Origin: an uncultured Shewanella sp.
GTDB lineage: Bacteria > Pseudomonadota > Gammaproteobacteria > Enterobacterales > Shewanellaceae
DNA: 64,000 nucleotides
Direction: 5' to 3'
NCBI GenBank assembly: GCA_947503555.1
Contig: CANNEE010000002.1
Location: 62,001-126,000, forward strand
Part shown: positions 47,037-55,626 of the stretch, one piece after another
Layout of the letters: the number at the start of each line of letters is the position of its first letter
How positions within the stretch are numbered: position 1 is the first letter of the stretch
Made by a program: the position numbers and the translations under genes
The notes under the pieces: generated by a model
The model's database searches: none
What the model saw: the letters and a program-made list of their open reading frames with translations, nothing else
Told to the model about the DNA's origin: nothing

Positions 47037-47119
47037 CTTTATTCCCCATAGATTGAAATGTATAGCGAGCTGTTGGTTTGCTGTAAAACCAATAGCCAAA
47101 GCCATGCCAAAACAATTAT

Positions 47120-47133
47120 CTGATTTATATCAA
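47120..47133. promoter_or_regulatory. FNR/EtrA-like site upstream of the TorF-type porin
   Basis: CTGAT-TTAT-ATCAA differs from the FNR consensus TTGAT-N4-ATCAA at one position. It is centred about 90 nt upstream of the start codon at 47036. Confidence 0.5.
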
Positions 47134-47226
47134 ATGGTTACTTGATTCAAGGGTTTGGTGGGGAGTCTTGAGTGGTATTTTATGATGCAGGAGTGCACAC
47201 TAATTGTGCAGGGTTTTGTACTGTTA

Positions 47227-47251
47227 TAAAAAAACCTCCATGAAGGAGGTT
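47227..47251 (-). terminator. Terminator of the HU gene
   Basis: On the - strand AACCTCC / GGAGGTT with an ATGAA-type loop runs into a T tract (47227-47234). It is 27 nt after the HU stop. Confidence 0.85.
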
Positions 47252-47277
47252 CTTTGGCGGCTAACTAAGTGGGTATT

Positions 47278-47550
47278 TTAGTTAACGCTATCTTTTAGTG
47301 CTTTACCAGCCTTAAACTTAGGAATCGTGGCTTCAGGGATTTGAATCTCTTTACCTGTTTGAGGATTACGACCAGTACGTGCTGCACGAGTAGATGTTTC
47401 AAAAGAGCCAAAGCCGATAATGGAAATTTTCTCACCATTCTTCATTGTCTCAGTCACTGTTTCTTCGAAAGACTTAAGTGCACGAGCTGCTTCTGCTTTA
47501 GTTAGTTCTGCGCCTTCAGCGATTTTAGCAACGAGTTCAGTTTTGTTCAT
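47278..47550 (-). CDS. HU family nucleoid DNA-binding protein
   Basis: 90 aa, the exact family length. It begins MNKTELVAKIAEGAELTKAE and carries the DNA-binding arm signature GFGSFETSTRAARTGRNPQT. It packages DNA and supports recombination and replication as a dimer. I did not decide between HU-alpha and HU-beta, although the MNKTELV start and lone position away from lon favour the alpha type. It is monocistronic with its own terminator. Confidence 0.95.
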   Translation of the reverse strand: MNKTELVAKIAEGAELTKAEAARALKSFEETVTETMKNGEKISIIGFGSFETSTRAARTGRNPQTGKEIQIPEATIPKFKAGKALKDSVN

Positions 47551-47725
47551 ATTAGAAGTCTCTTCTTTCCGTAGATTTGTATAATTTAACCACGCCTAAC
47601 ATGCCACAAGGATTAACACTTGGGAAGTATTTTCCCTTGTCTAGATGCCTTATTAGCCTAATTAACTACCGACTTTTGTTTGGTTTGTGACCTAAACCTA
47701 GTCTTACTTTCACTGCGAGTACTAT

Positions 47726-48106
47726 TTACTTAGTTAAATAGGCTTTCGTTTTGGCAGAGAAAGCGACACTAAATTGAAAAATTACTAGAGCTATTATCAC
47801 TAAAATCAGTGGTAGCATGGGAATGTCATTGCCAGAGACAACAACTTTGACATCTTCAGGAGTAATTTGATAAGCCAAAATGGCAGTCACTCCTAAGGCG
47901 CTTAAGCCGAGAGTTTGTAAAATAACGTAGATTTTTAGCACTATTGCAGACCAAGGGGCTCGGATCAAAATGCCTATTAATACCGGCACGACGCCGAGAG
48001 AAAAAAGATCTAGACTGGCTATGTCTATAGCGCGCCAAATAGCTGCAATAGACAGCACACAATAAAGAGCAATAAGTAGAACTAAAGAAAGGCTAGGCTT
48101 AGACAT
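47726..48106 (-). CDS. Small four-helix membrane protein, unknown
   Basis: 126 aa with four predicted membrane helices (SLVLLIALYCVLSIAAIW, LFSLGVVPVLIGILI, LKIYVILQTLGLSALGVTAI, MLPLILVIIALVIFQFSV). It has no recognised motif. It is monocistronic, divergent from the DUF4240 gene. It could be a small channel or accessory protein, but nothing supports a specific role. Confidence 0.72.
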   Translation of the reverse strand: MSKPSLSLVLLIALYCVLSIAAIWRAIDIASLDLFSLGVVPVLIGILIRAPWSAIVLKIYVILQTLGLSALGVTAILAYQITPEDVKVVVSGNDIPMLPLILVIIALVIFQFSVAFSAKTKAYLTK

Positions 48107-48232
48107 GGTATTTTTTTGTAATGATAAAATGCCATGAGTTTAAGTTATGCCTTAAGTTGAGTCCAATCAAAATATACTGCTTCAGCATAACTTGTTACCA
48201 TAGCTTTAAGTATTGAATAGATGAAATAAGAT

Positions 48233-48742
48233 ATGACTGAAGTCGAGTTCTGGGAATTAGTCACCCGCAGTGAAGCAACCCAATCCCAAGAAAGTTTAGT
48301 TGAAGAGTTAAAGCTAAAGCTATCCGCCCTTGATGAACAGCAATTGATGGCATTTGATAAGTTTTATGGCCAGCAAATGAGGCGAAGTTACACTTGGAAT
48401 GTGTGGGGCGCAGCTTATATTGTTGCAGGTTGTGACTCTGAATATGCTTTTGCGGAGTTTCGTAACTTTCTACTTTCTCTTGGAGCAGATTGGTATAACA
48501 AGGTGGTTGAAGCGCCGGACAATCTTGGAGATTTAGATTGCTGGCCAGAGAAGGATGGCTATGCTTATCCCTTTGTTGATGATTATGACTTAATTGCAGG
48601 GCAAATTTTTGAGGATAGGACTGGTAAAGAGTTGCCATTTGTTCCTTCAGGAAAGTCGACACCAGTCGGCAAGAAGTTTAACCAAAAACCTAAGATGTTA
48701 AAGAAGACCTATCCCAAGTTGAGTGCACGATTTCCATTTTAG
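48233..48742 (+). CDS. DUF4240 domain protein
   Basis: 169 aa. The N-terminal MTEVEFWELVTRSEA and MRRSYTWNVWGAAYIVAGCD with FAEFRNFLLSLGADWYNKVV are typical of DUF4240 proteins, often found near toxin-immunity or WGR-type contexts. The C terminus is basic. It is soluble. It overlaps the convergent LysR gene by 4 nt at the stop codons. Function unknown. Confidence 0.82.
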   Translation: MTEVEFWELVTRSEATQSQESLVEELKLKLSALDEQQLMAFDKFYGQQMRRSYTWNVWGAAYIVAGCDSEYAFAEFRNFLLSLGADWYNKVVEAPDNLGDLDCWPEKDGYAYPFVDDYDLIAGQIFEDRTGKELPFVPSGKSTPVGKKFNQKPKMLKKTYPKLSARFPF

Positions 48743-49614
48743 TTAATCTTGTCAAAGGCGCCCCTGTTAAGGATAAAGTTCACTAAGGTTTTTACTTTGA
48801 GTGGTATTTGCTTATGTGGATAGAGCAAGTGGATAGGTTCTGGCTTGGGGCTCTGTTGATGTAGTACTTGCACCAGGGCTCCCTGTTTTAAGAGTTCATT
48901 GACCAGTATTTTGGGCTGTAAAACTATTCCTGCACCAGCCAATGCGAGATTGACGAGCATTTGTCCTGAGTTAGATAGCAGTCTGCAATGATGGTCTTGC
49001 ATATTGTGCTCTGCTGATAATGCTTGTTGCTGATACAAAAAGCCTAGGCAGGTATGGTGACTAAGTTCTTGCAGCGTCACGGGTGAACCATACTGTTGAA
49101 TATAGGTTGGTGAAGCGCAGTAAAGCATCTGATAATGGCCTATCTCGCGGGCAATTAATTCACTATCCTCCAACTCTCCAATTCTAATAAGGAGATCATA
49201 TTGGGATTTGATCGGATCTATTCTCTGATTATCACCAATCACTTCGAGGTCGATATCCGGATATTGCACTAGAAAGTCTGCCAGTATGGGAGATAAGACT
49301 TGGTTTGACAGGGTTATTGGTGCATTAATTCTTACTAGACCTTTAGGCTTTGACTCTATCACCTGAAGTTGATTTTCTAGGAGGCTTAGTTCACCGAGAA
49401 TTTTTTTGCACTTAGTGAAGTAGATATTGCCAGTTTCTGTTAGTGACTGCTTTCTTGTTGTTCTGAGTAATAAGCGTGTTCCCAGCTCTTTTTCCAGTGC
49501 CTTTATATGCTTGCCAACCATGGTTGGCGTGATCCCATGTTGTTGCGCTGTTTTTGTAAAGCTTCCCAACTCAACTGCGGCAATAAAGATCTGCATGCTT
49601 TTTAGTTTATTCAC
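48739..49614 (-). CDS. LysR family transcriptional regulator
   Basis: 291 aa. The N-terminal winged helix is MQIFIAAVELGSFTKTAQQH, GITPTMVGKHIKALEKELGT, RLLLRTTRKQSLTETG. The effector domain follows from ~90. It resembles the AaeR/CrgA-like group. It is divergent from the monooxygenase/oxidoreductase pair starting ~100 nt away, its likely target. Confidence 0.93.
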   Translation of the reverse strand: MNKLKSMQIFIAAVELGSFTKTAQQHGITPTMVGKHIKALEKELGTRLLLRTTRKQSLTETGNIYFTKCKKILGELSLLENQLQVIESKPKGLVRINAPITLSNQVLSPILADFLVQYPDIDLEVIGDNQRIDPIKSQYDLLIRIGELEDSELIAREIGHYQMLYCASPTYIQQYGSPVTLQELSHHTCLGFLYQQQALSAEHNMQDHHCRLLSNSGQMLVNLALAGAGIVLQPKILVNELLKQGALVQVLHQQSPKPEPIHLLYPHKQIPLKVKTLVNFILNRGAFDKIN

Positions 49615-49717
49615 GTTAATTATCCACTTGAGTATATCGCGAGCTCATTATGAACTATAAGTTTGCAATTTGTGTAATTCAATTCTGTTTATCTATCTTC
49701 AGTAAGTAATTAGGCTA

Positions 49718-50086
49718 GTGGGATTTATTAGTGATATTGAGGTAAAGGTTTTGAACGAAAATTCCATTTTCATTACTGCTCAAATTAAAGTTAAACCCCA
49801 TATCGAACTCAATTCGGGAATCGCCGCTATTGAAGCTTTTTGTGTCGCTATGAATAGTGAAGAAAATTGTATTTTTGCCTACGCGACGCAATCGATTCAG
49901 GATGAGCGGCATTTTATCTTATGGGAGTGTTATCGTGACCAGTCTGGATTTGATGAGCACTTCTCTATGGCGCACACTCAAGAGTTTATTCAAGCGGGCC
50001 TCACTGAGCTGTTGAATGTCGAGTCGAGTACAGCTTGCCTCAATGCTAAGCTAGGTTATTTATCTTTAGTGGGGCAGGTGAAATGA
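49718..50086 (+). CDS. Antibiotic-biosynthesis-monooxygenase-fold (quinol monooxygenase-like) protein
   Basis: Up to 122 aa from a GTG at 49718; a TTG at 49751 behind GAGG would give 111 aa and may be the real start. The ABM fold is indicated by SIFITAQIKVKPHIELNSGI, HFILWECYRDQSGFDEHFSM and AHTQEFIQAGL. Such small dimeric proteins oxidise quinols or act as dehydratases or mutases. The stop overlaps the next start (ATGA), so the two are translationally coupled. The divergent LysR gene probably regulates them. Confidence 0.8.
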   Translation: MGFISDIEVKVLNENSIFITAQIKVKPHIELNSGIAAIEAFCVAMNSEENCIFAYATQSIQDERHFILWECYRDQSGFDEHFSMAHTQEFIQAGLTELLNVESSTACLNAKLGYLSLVGQVK

Positions 50087-51078
50087 AGTGTTTAACTTGG
50101 GGGGTACTTGGTACCAGTTTTATTTCAGGCGTGATGGTCAAGGCGATACAGCAAGAGGGAAGAAGTAAGGTGCTTGCCGTAGCGGGGCGAGATTTATCTC
50201 GACTTACTGATTTTGCAAATGAATATGACATAGTTAAACGCTATCAAGACTACGATGAACTAATAGAAGATTCTGATGTAGACATTATCTACATTGCACT
50301 GCCGAATCATTTGCACCATGAATATAGTGTTAAGGCTGCAAAAGCAGGTAAAGCTATTGTTTGCGAAAAGTCATTGTCCATAGATATGCAAAAGACAGGT
50401 GCGATTGATAAACATTGCCGGAATGTTTTTTTCGCAGAAGGGCTGATGTATTTGAATCATCCTCTTATCAAAGAGTTGCTAGCACTCATTCAATCACCTC
50501 AATTTGGAACCTTGAAGTCAATAGAGTCGCATTATGTGGCAAGCATTGAGCAGTTTGTGAATCCAGATAGTAAAGGTGCGCTATTTAACCTTGGTTGTTA
50601 TCCAGTATCACTTGCCTATGTTATTTTAAAGCAATCATGTACTGATGAAGAGTTACGTCATAACTATACGCTAACAGCTCAAGGGGTTAGAGGAGATGAT
50701 GGCAATATATGTGACTCCAGTATGCAGCTTAAATTTAGCAATGGAGTCTGTCTGAGAGTGCATACTGCGGAAAATTATGGATTACATCATGGGTTTACCT
50801 TGCTTGGCTCTAATGGATTTGTTCGTTTGGTGACTAACCCTTGGCTTCCTGAGGGGGAAAATAATGTCATTGAATTTGGCGAGTACGAGCAAACGGTGAA
50901 ACAGCTAGTAGTGCGAGGAGAAGGTGACGGGTTCTATTATCAAGTGAAGCATGTTATCGATAGTGTGCAAGGAGGTTCGTTAGCCCTGCCAGCTCCTAGT
51001 GCAAGTTTAGATGACTCTATCCATATTATGGCTCTACTTTGTGATTGGCATGATGCCGCTATGGATTCCATTGCCTAG
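50083..51078 (+). CDS. Gfo/Idh/MocA family NAD(P)-dependent oxidoreductase
   Basis: 331 aa. The Rossmann start is TWGVLGTSFISGVMVKAIQQ. The family EKP motif region is seen as AAKAGKAIVCEKSLSIDMQK (EKS instead of EKP). The C-terminal Gfo/Idh domain has GALFNLGCYPVSLAYVILK. It probably acts on a sugar or polyol. It overlaps the monooxygenase-like gene by 4 nt. Replacement of Pro by Ser in EKP is a minor deviation. Confidence 0.88.
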   Translation: MKCLTWGVLGTSFISGVMVKAIQQEGRSKVLAVAGRDLSRLTDFANEYDIVKRYQDYDELIEDSDVDIIYIALPNHLHHEYSVKAAKAGKAIVCEKSLSIDMQKTGAIDKHCRNVFFAEGLMYLNHPLIKELLALIQSPQFGTLKSIESHYVASIEQFVNPDSKGALFNLGCYPVSLAYVILKQSCTDEELRHNYTLTAQGVRGDDGNICDSSMQLKFSNGVCLRVHTAENYGLHHGFTLLGSNGFVRLVTNPWLPEGENNVIEFGEYEQTVKQLVVRGEGDGFYYQVKHVIDSVQGGSLALPAPSASLDDSIHIMALLCDWHDAAMDSIA

Positions 51079-51119
51079 CAGTCGAATAAGTGTGACTAGA
51101 TTTAGCAGGGTTGAGGAGT

Positions 51120-51425
51120 CTAGTCATTTTCCATGGTTAGGCATTGAAACCCTTGTCGACGTGAGTCAAATTCGCAATTTAGTCCACATTCCCAAGTTGC
51201 ATTGTTGGGGTTGTTTGCGCTTGCTGTAGCAAAAGCGCGGCAGGTGGGGTAATCGAGAAATCCATCCTGTTTTTGGTATCTCCCTGATGCATAGTCACCG
51301 CTATAGATAAATGCTGACCAAGATTCAGGGCGTGAGTCCTGTTCACTTTGATTAATTAAATAAAGTGTTATCCCGAGTGTGGAGAATAGTGCCAAGGTGA
51401 TAATCAGTTTAAATGATAGTTTCAT
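51120..51425 (-). CDS. Small exported or anchored protein with four cysteines
   Basis: 101 aa. An N-terminal hydrophobic segment (LIITLALFSTLGITLYLI) is followed by a ~75-residue extracytoplasmic part. That part has cysteines in YPTCRAFATAS, WECGLNCEFD and FQCLTM, probably forming two disulfides. It is not recognised. It is monocistronic and convergent with the oxidoreductase. Confidence 0.65.
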   Translation of the reverse strand: MKLSFKLIITLALFSTLGITLYLINQSEQDSRPESWSAFIYSGDYASGRYQKQDGFLDYPTCRAFATASANNPNNATWECGLNCEFDSRRQGFQCLTMEND

Positions 51426-51719
51426 TGGTAATGCTAATTTGGGCTAAAGGACGTGGTTATTCTAATCGTGTCGAGTACCTGTGTTCAATCTAGTTGCCTC
51501 AAAGTGCTATTCTAATTTGAATTTTACTATCGCTGAGAGGGTTACAGTTTGATACAGGTGTAAGTTGATCTTTTTGATATAGTTGTAGTTGTTACTATAT
51601 TGATCTTTATAGATTTATTATTAAAAATACACCTATACTTTAGCTTTGCATTAAGCAATGGTACAGGTTATATTTTATACATTGACGCTGTAATTGAACG
51701 AGTAGCCTGAGGAGGCAAT

Positions 51720-52268
51720 ATGAAACAATATACTTGGGTGACATTTGCAGTAACATGCATTTTTAGCGCGAGCATTTATGCCGCAGACGCAGATGAAAGT
51801 AAGCAAGAACAGGCTAACCCTGTAACTGAAAAAGGCATAGTGAAGATAGAGTGGCAACAGCCTGATGATTATCGTGATATTAAAGCCGTTTCAGGTAAAC
51901 AGTCTCGTTATGAAAAGAGTGTTTTTGAGAAGCTAACTAAAGAGTTGAGTCGAGATGCGGCTAAGGTATTAAAGCCGAATCAAAAGCTCGAGATGCTGGT
52001 TACCGATGTTGATTTGGCTGGTGATGTCCGCCCAACCTTTGGTGCAACACCTAGTGATATTCGTGTGGTAAAAGATATTTATCCACCAAGGATTACATTT
52101 AGCTATCGAGTGTTGGAAGGTGAGCAGGTGATCATAGCCGGTAATGAAAAGTTAAGTGATCTTGGCTTTATGTCATCTATACGTTCTGCTAGCCATAGCG
52201 AGTCTTTAAGACATGAGATGAAGTTACTTGAAGATTGGTTGAAAAAATCTATTGCTCCTCGATTATAA
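51720..52268 (+). CDS. DUF3016 family exported protein
   Basis: 182 aa with a signal peptide (YTWVTFAVTCIFSASIYA) and the DUF3016 pattern VKIEWQQPDDYRDIKAVSGK, FEKLTKELSRDAAKVL, DVRPTFGATPSDIRVVKDIY. It is periplasmic, and the function is unknown in the family. ATG behind GAGGAGG. The upstream ~290 bp are AT-rich without a gene. It is ended by a strong terminator. Confidence 0.85.
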   Translation: MKQYTWVTFAVTCIFSASIYAADADESKQEQANPVTEKGIVKIEWQQPDDYRDIKAVSGKQSRYEKSVFEKLTKELSRDAAKVLKPNQKLEMLVTDVDLAGDVRPTFGATPSDIRVVKDIYPPRITFSYRVLEGEQVIIAGNEKLSDLGFMSSIRSASHSESLRHEMKLLEDWLKKSIAPRL

Positions 52269-52283
52269 TTTGAGGTGTTAACT

Positions 52284-52313
52284 AAAAAGCGAAGCTAGAT
52301 GCTTCGCTTTTTT
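52284..52313 (+). terminator. Terminator after the DUF3016 gene
   Basis: AAAAAGCGAAGC / GCTTCGCTTTTTT with a 5-nt loop. The A tract also allows use from the - strand for the convergent gene. Confidence 0.88.
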
Positions 52314-52334
52314 GTATTTCGCTTGTGAGAAAAG

Positions 52335-52646
52335 TTATTTAGCTTGTTGTTTGAATGCTTGCAAGGTTTGTAATACAAGCCCCAACTTTTTAACAAGGGA
52401 TTCTAATTTTGCTTGATCTATTTCGGTTGTTTGCTGAAGGGCTTGTAACTCTTCTAGCAGTTCGGTGACATAGGGTTGAAAGCGGGTTGCGCTTTGTTTA
52501 AATCCCTGTTGCGTCGTGAAAATTGCGCTAAATTTTCCATGTCCTGCTTTTTGCAGCATATCTAGTTTTGCATCTGCATCGATTGCTTGGCGATAGGCAA
52601 GTTGCAAGTTCTCTTTCAGTTGTTCGGCAATTTGGTTAATAGACAT
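52335..52646 (-). CDS. Conserved helical protein, weakly PriC-like
   Basis: 103 aa, predicted all-helical (IAEQLKENLQLAYRQAIDAD, YVTELLEELQALQQTTEIDQ). The pattern resembles small Alteromonadales proteins sometimes called primosomal replication protein, but the similarity to PriC is weak and I do not assign it. It is soluble and monocistronic. Confidence 0.65.
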   Translation of the reverse strand: MSINQIAEQLKENLQLAYRQAIDADAKLDMLQKAGHGKFSAIFTTQQGFKQSATRFQPYVTELLEELQALQQTTEIDQAKLESLVKKLGLVLQTLQAFKQQAK

Positions 52647-52921
52647 AATTTAGCTCGTGTAAAAATTTGTTTGATTATATCGTTAAAGTGAAACAATTTG
52701 CAGAAGGCTATCGTTTTAATTTACTGTTTGGCTGGTATTGGGAGTGGGCTGTAGCGTATAGATATGCCCGACTATAATGGATAAGTGAGTGTGTGGTTTA
52801 AAACCAGTGCTAGCTCATCTTATATGGAAGCATGATGCTAGGGAAGGTATTCGTTGACACGTAAACTTGCCAAGAGTGGTAGCGTTTGAACTAAAGTGAT
52901 ATTTGAATCAAGGACGATTTT

Positions 52922-53800
52922 ATGAAGGGAATGACTATGTTATTTAAGCATTTTAATAAGCTAGTTGGGCTATGTGCACTTTTGTTTGCCTCTATCAGTT
53001 ACGGGGCGGAGGGTGATAAGCCTGTTTTTTATAAATTAGAGCTAGAGGGTAAAACTGCTTTCTTGCTCGGTTCAATACACGTTGGTCGCGATGATTTTTA
53101 TCCGCTACCAGAGTTGATTGAGTCGCGCTTTAATCAGGCCGAAGCCCTCGTTATAGAGGCTGATGTCACTCAGGGAGATATCATGGCGCTGATCCGCCAA
53201 TATGGTATCAAAAATGTAGAGATGGATAGCGAAACTAAGCAGTTAATGGGGGCTTACTGTCAGCCAAGAGCTGCTTTGTGTCAGGCAATACAAAGCTATG
53301 CACCTTGGATGCAAGCAACACAGATAGAGATGGTGCGTTTTGCAGAGATGGGATATAACGCCGAGAAAGGGATCGAGATGTACTTGATGGCTACTCGTGG
53401 TGATAAACCCGTGCTTGAGCTGGAAAGCGTAGAGTTTCAGTTTCAGTTACTCGCTTCTTTTTCTACAGAATTACAATGGAAAATGCTAAAAGACGCCATT
53501 TCTTCAACGCCTGACGAGCAGCAAGCCTTAGTCGATGCATGGCGTTATGGTGATGATGCTGGTTTGCTTAAATTACTAGAAGAAAAGATGGGGCCAGAAG
53601 ATGAAGAATTTGTGCACAAGCTGCTTTGGCAGCGTAATAAAGGAATGGCAGAGCGCATTGTATCTTTGATGGCTGACCCGCTCACGCCCAAGATGTTTAT
53701 TGCTGTCGGTGGCTTACATCTTGTGGGCGAGAAAAGTTTGCCTGAGTACCTTAGTCAAAATGGTGTGAAGCTGACCCAGTGTTGGAAGAGTCAGTGTTAA
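52922..53800 (+). CDS. TraB/GumN family exported protein
   Basis: 292 aa. The signal peptide ends at about SISYGAEG. The two family motifs are present: the GxH motif LLGSIHVGRDDFYPLP near the N terminus and VGGLHLVGEKSLPEYL near the C terminus. TraB/GumN proteins are putative metal-dependent proteases related to the Tiki/EreA fold. A start at 52937 is also possible. It is monocistronic with a terminator. Confidence 0.87.
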   Translation: MKGMTMLFKHFNKLVGLCALLFASISYGAEGDKPVFYKLELEGKTAFLLGSIHVGRDDFYPLPELIESRFNQAEALVIEADVTQGDIMALIRQYGIKNVEMDSETKQLMGAYCQPRAALCQAIQSYAPWMQATQIEMVRFAEMGYNAEKGIEMYLMATRGDKPVLELESVEFQFQLLASFSTELQWKMLKDAISSTPDEQQALVDAWRYGDDAGLLKLLEEKMGPEDEEFVHKLLWQRNKGMAERIVSLMADPLTPKMFIAVGGLHLVGEKSLPEYLSQNGVKLTQCWKSQC

Positions 53801-53820
53801 GCATTGTTACTAAGTCAGTT

Positions 53821-53851
53821 GAAAAGAGCTTGTGAGAACAGGCTCTTTTTC
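53821..53851 (+). terminator. Terminator of the TraB/GumN gene
   Basis: GAAAAGAGC / GCTCTTTTTC with a 12-nt loop, 20 nt after the stop. Confidence 0.75.
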
Positions 53852-54013
53852 ATTTTATAAAGACTAGCTTTGTTTGAAGCAAGAGAGATTCCCCTAGTTT
53901 TTCGTGGTGCTGTTCTATACTCAAGTCTCTAGTTGTAATGAAATAGGAGTTTAGGTATGTATTTCATTGCCTGAGCTCTTAAGGATTCAATTAAAGGCCA
54001 AGCAGGGAGGCGA

Positions 54014-54045
54014 AGGGTTGTAGCGCTTTTAAAGCTGCACCCTTA
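54014..54045 (+). other. Stem-loop just upstream of cheD
   Basis: AAGGGT...AGC / GCT...ACCCTT spans 54014-54045 and ends 9 nt before the cheD ATG, so it may limit ribosome access. A tiny reading frame (ATG at about 53957, five codons, behind AGGAG) precedes it. Confidence 0.4.
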
Positions 54046-54054
54046 ATATCGAGT

Positions 54055-54684
54055 ATGCAGCAACATATGATTAAACCATCTCAGGCAGGATTTGAGGCGA
54101 TAACTCGTCAATGGAATGAGAGCCAAAGTAAGGTGATAGCAAGAGTTGACCCCGGTCAGTTCTATATGACCTCCCAGGATGAGCTTATATATACTCGTTT
54201 AGGTTCTTGTGTTTCGGCCTGTATCTGGGATCCTAAGTTGGGGATTGGTGGACTGAATCATTTTCTGTTACCTGAGCGAGGAAGCCATAATGCTTGGCAG
54301 CAATTAGATAGCTACTCCTGCCGTTATGGTTATTGGGCAATGGAACAGCTGATTAATGCGATTCAGCAAGCTGGCGGTGAGCGAGGCAGATTAAAGGCCA
54401 AGTTATTTGGTGGTGCCAAGATGTATCAAGGAACTGTGCTGGCTATTGGAGAGTCAAACATTAAGTTTGTGCGCCATTATCTTGAAACGGAAGCGATAGA
54501 GGTGCTTTCAGAAGACTTGGGGGGAACTTGGCCGAGAAAGATTCTATTTCACCCTAACTCGGGGCGAGTCAGGGTGAAACGCTTATCGGTGGAGCCATCT
54601 CAAACATTATTGAATCAAGAAACTAATTATCTTGAGCAATTGGCCGATGTTCCCACAAAACAGAATATTGAACTTTTTGATTAA
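54055..54684 (+). CDS. cheD: Chemoreceptor glutamine deamidase CheD
   Basis: 209 aa. The CheD catalytic residues are visible: Cys in TRLGSCVSACIWD and His in GGLNHFLLP. The downstream core KAKLFGGAKMYQG and FHPNSGRVRVKRL also fits. It deamidates Gln residues of chemoreceptors to Glu before methylation. It is not beside other che genes here; the nearest chemoreceptor is ~8 kb away. No good ribosome site precedes the ATG. It overlaps cmoM by 4 nt at the stops. Confidence 0.92.
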   Translation: MQQHMIKPSQAGFEAITRQWNESQSKVIARVDPGQFYMTSQDELIYTRLGSCVSACIWDPKLGIGGLNHFLLPERGSHNAWQQLDSYSCRYGYWAMEQLINAIQQAGGERGRLKAKLFGGAKMYQGTVLAIGESNIKFVRHYLETEAIEVLSEDLGGTWPRKILFHPNSGRVRVKRLSVEPSQTLLNQETNYLEQLADVPTKQNIELFD

Positions 54685-55451
54685 TGCTTGCTTTGTAGAA
54701 CAAAATGCACATATCGGCCCAATGAAATATAAGGTTCTCTCTGGGAGTATTCCAATTCCATGGCAAGCAGCTTACTAAATTCAAAGTTGGGTGGTTGGTG
54801 CGTTTTTAAGTAATCATTGATAACCCGTACTCCAGACTGACAAATAACCTCCATTTGCCACTTATCAACCCAGCCCCTAACTTGCTCAATATAAAGGGGG
54901 TGAGTGGGAGTTAGCCCAATTTTCTTTTTCACTTTAAGCCCTGCTGCAACATAATCAAAATTACCTGAAACTAAATTATGAAATCGCATCGCTTCTTTGT
55001 TGTAAAACATCAATGAAAACAAGCCATCTTGTTTCAACATATGGGTTAAGTTTTCTAAACTGCTCTCGGCATCCACCAACCACTCTGCAACCGCATGACA
55101 AAGAATGAGGTCGAATTGACCAAATTCTGCTGAGCTTAACTCTTGAATCGGTTTATGGACTAGGTGAATTGATAGCTTGTGCTCACTGTCATCAATCTGC
55201 TGTTGAGCTAGCTTCAACATCTCTTGGGATATATCGCAAAGCACTATTTCATGGCCCAGCTTAGCTAACTTTTGGCTGATAAAGCCGAAGCCGCCGCCAG
55301 CATCTAAAATTCTGAGTTTTTTACCATTAAATTGCGAGAGTACTTGAGTGAGATCTCGCCATAGAATTTGAGCGCGGATTTCACCTTTTGGTGTACCGTA
55401 GATGTTCTTGGAGAATTTACTGGCGAGTTTATCGAAGTTTTTGTCTTGCAC
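54681..55451 (-). CDS. cmoM: tRNA 5-carboxymethoxyuridine methyltransferase
   Basis: 256 aa, closely following the E. coli CmoM pattern: MQDKNFDKLASKFSKNIYGT, the SAM motif RILDAGGGFGFISQKLA, SLMFYNKEAMRFHNLVSGNF and REPYISLGRYVHFV. It methylates the wobble cmo5U to mcmo5U in certain tRNAs, using S-adenosylmethionine. It is monocistronic. Confidence 0.93.
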   Translation of the reverse strand: MQDKNFDKLASKFSKNIYGTPKGEIRAQILWRDLTQVLSQFNGKKLRILDAGGGFGFISQKLAKLGHEIVLCDISQEMLKLAQQQIDDSEHKLSIHLVHKPIQELSSAEFGQFDLILCHAVAEWLVDAESSLENLTHMLKQDGLFSLMFYNKEAMRFHNLVSGNFDYVAAGLKVKKKIGLTPTHPLYIEQVRGWVDKWQMEVICQSGVRVINDYLKTHQPPNFEFSKLLAMELEYSQREPYISLGRYVHFVLQSKH

Positions 55452-55626
55452 TAGAGAATGTGAAGCTGAATTAATTTGGCGCTAGTGTGCCATATCTTGT
55501 CGAGGTAGCACAGCCTAATGTGCGTACAAAGTTAATCTGTTTCAGTCAGCTTTTATCTAGGTATGCGCTCTGGTCTTAGGGTATACTTCGCCCCTTGTTT
55601 CGAATTTTAGATGTAGGAGTGACTAC

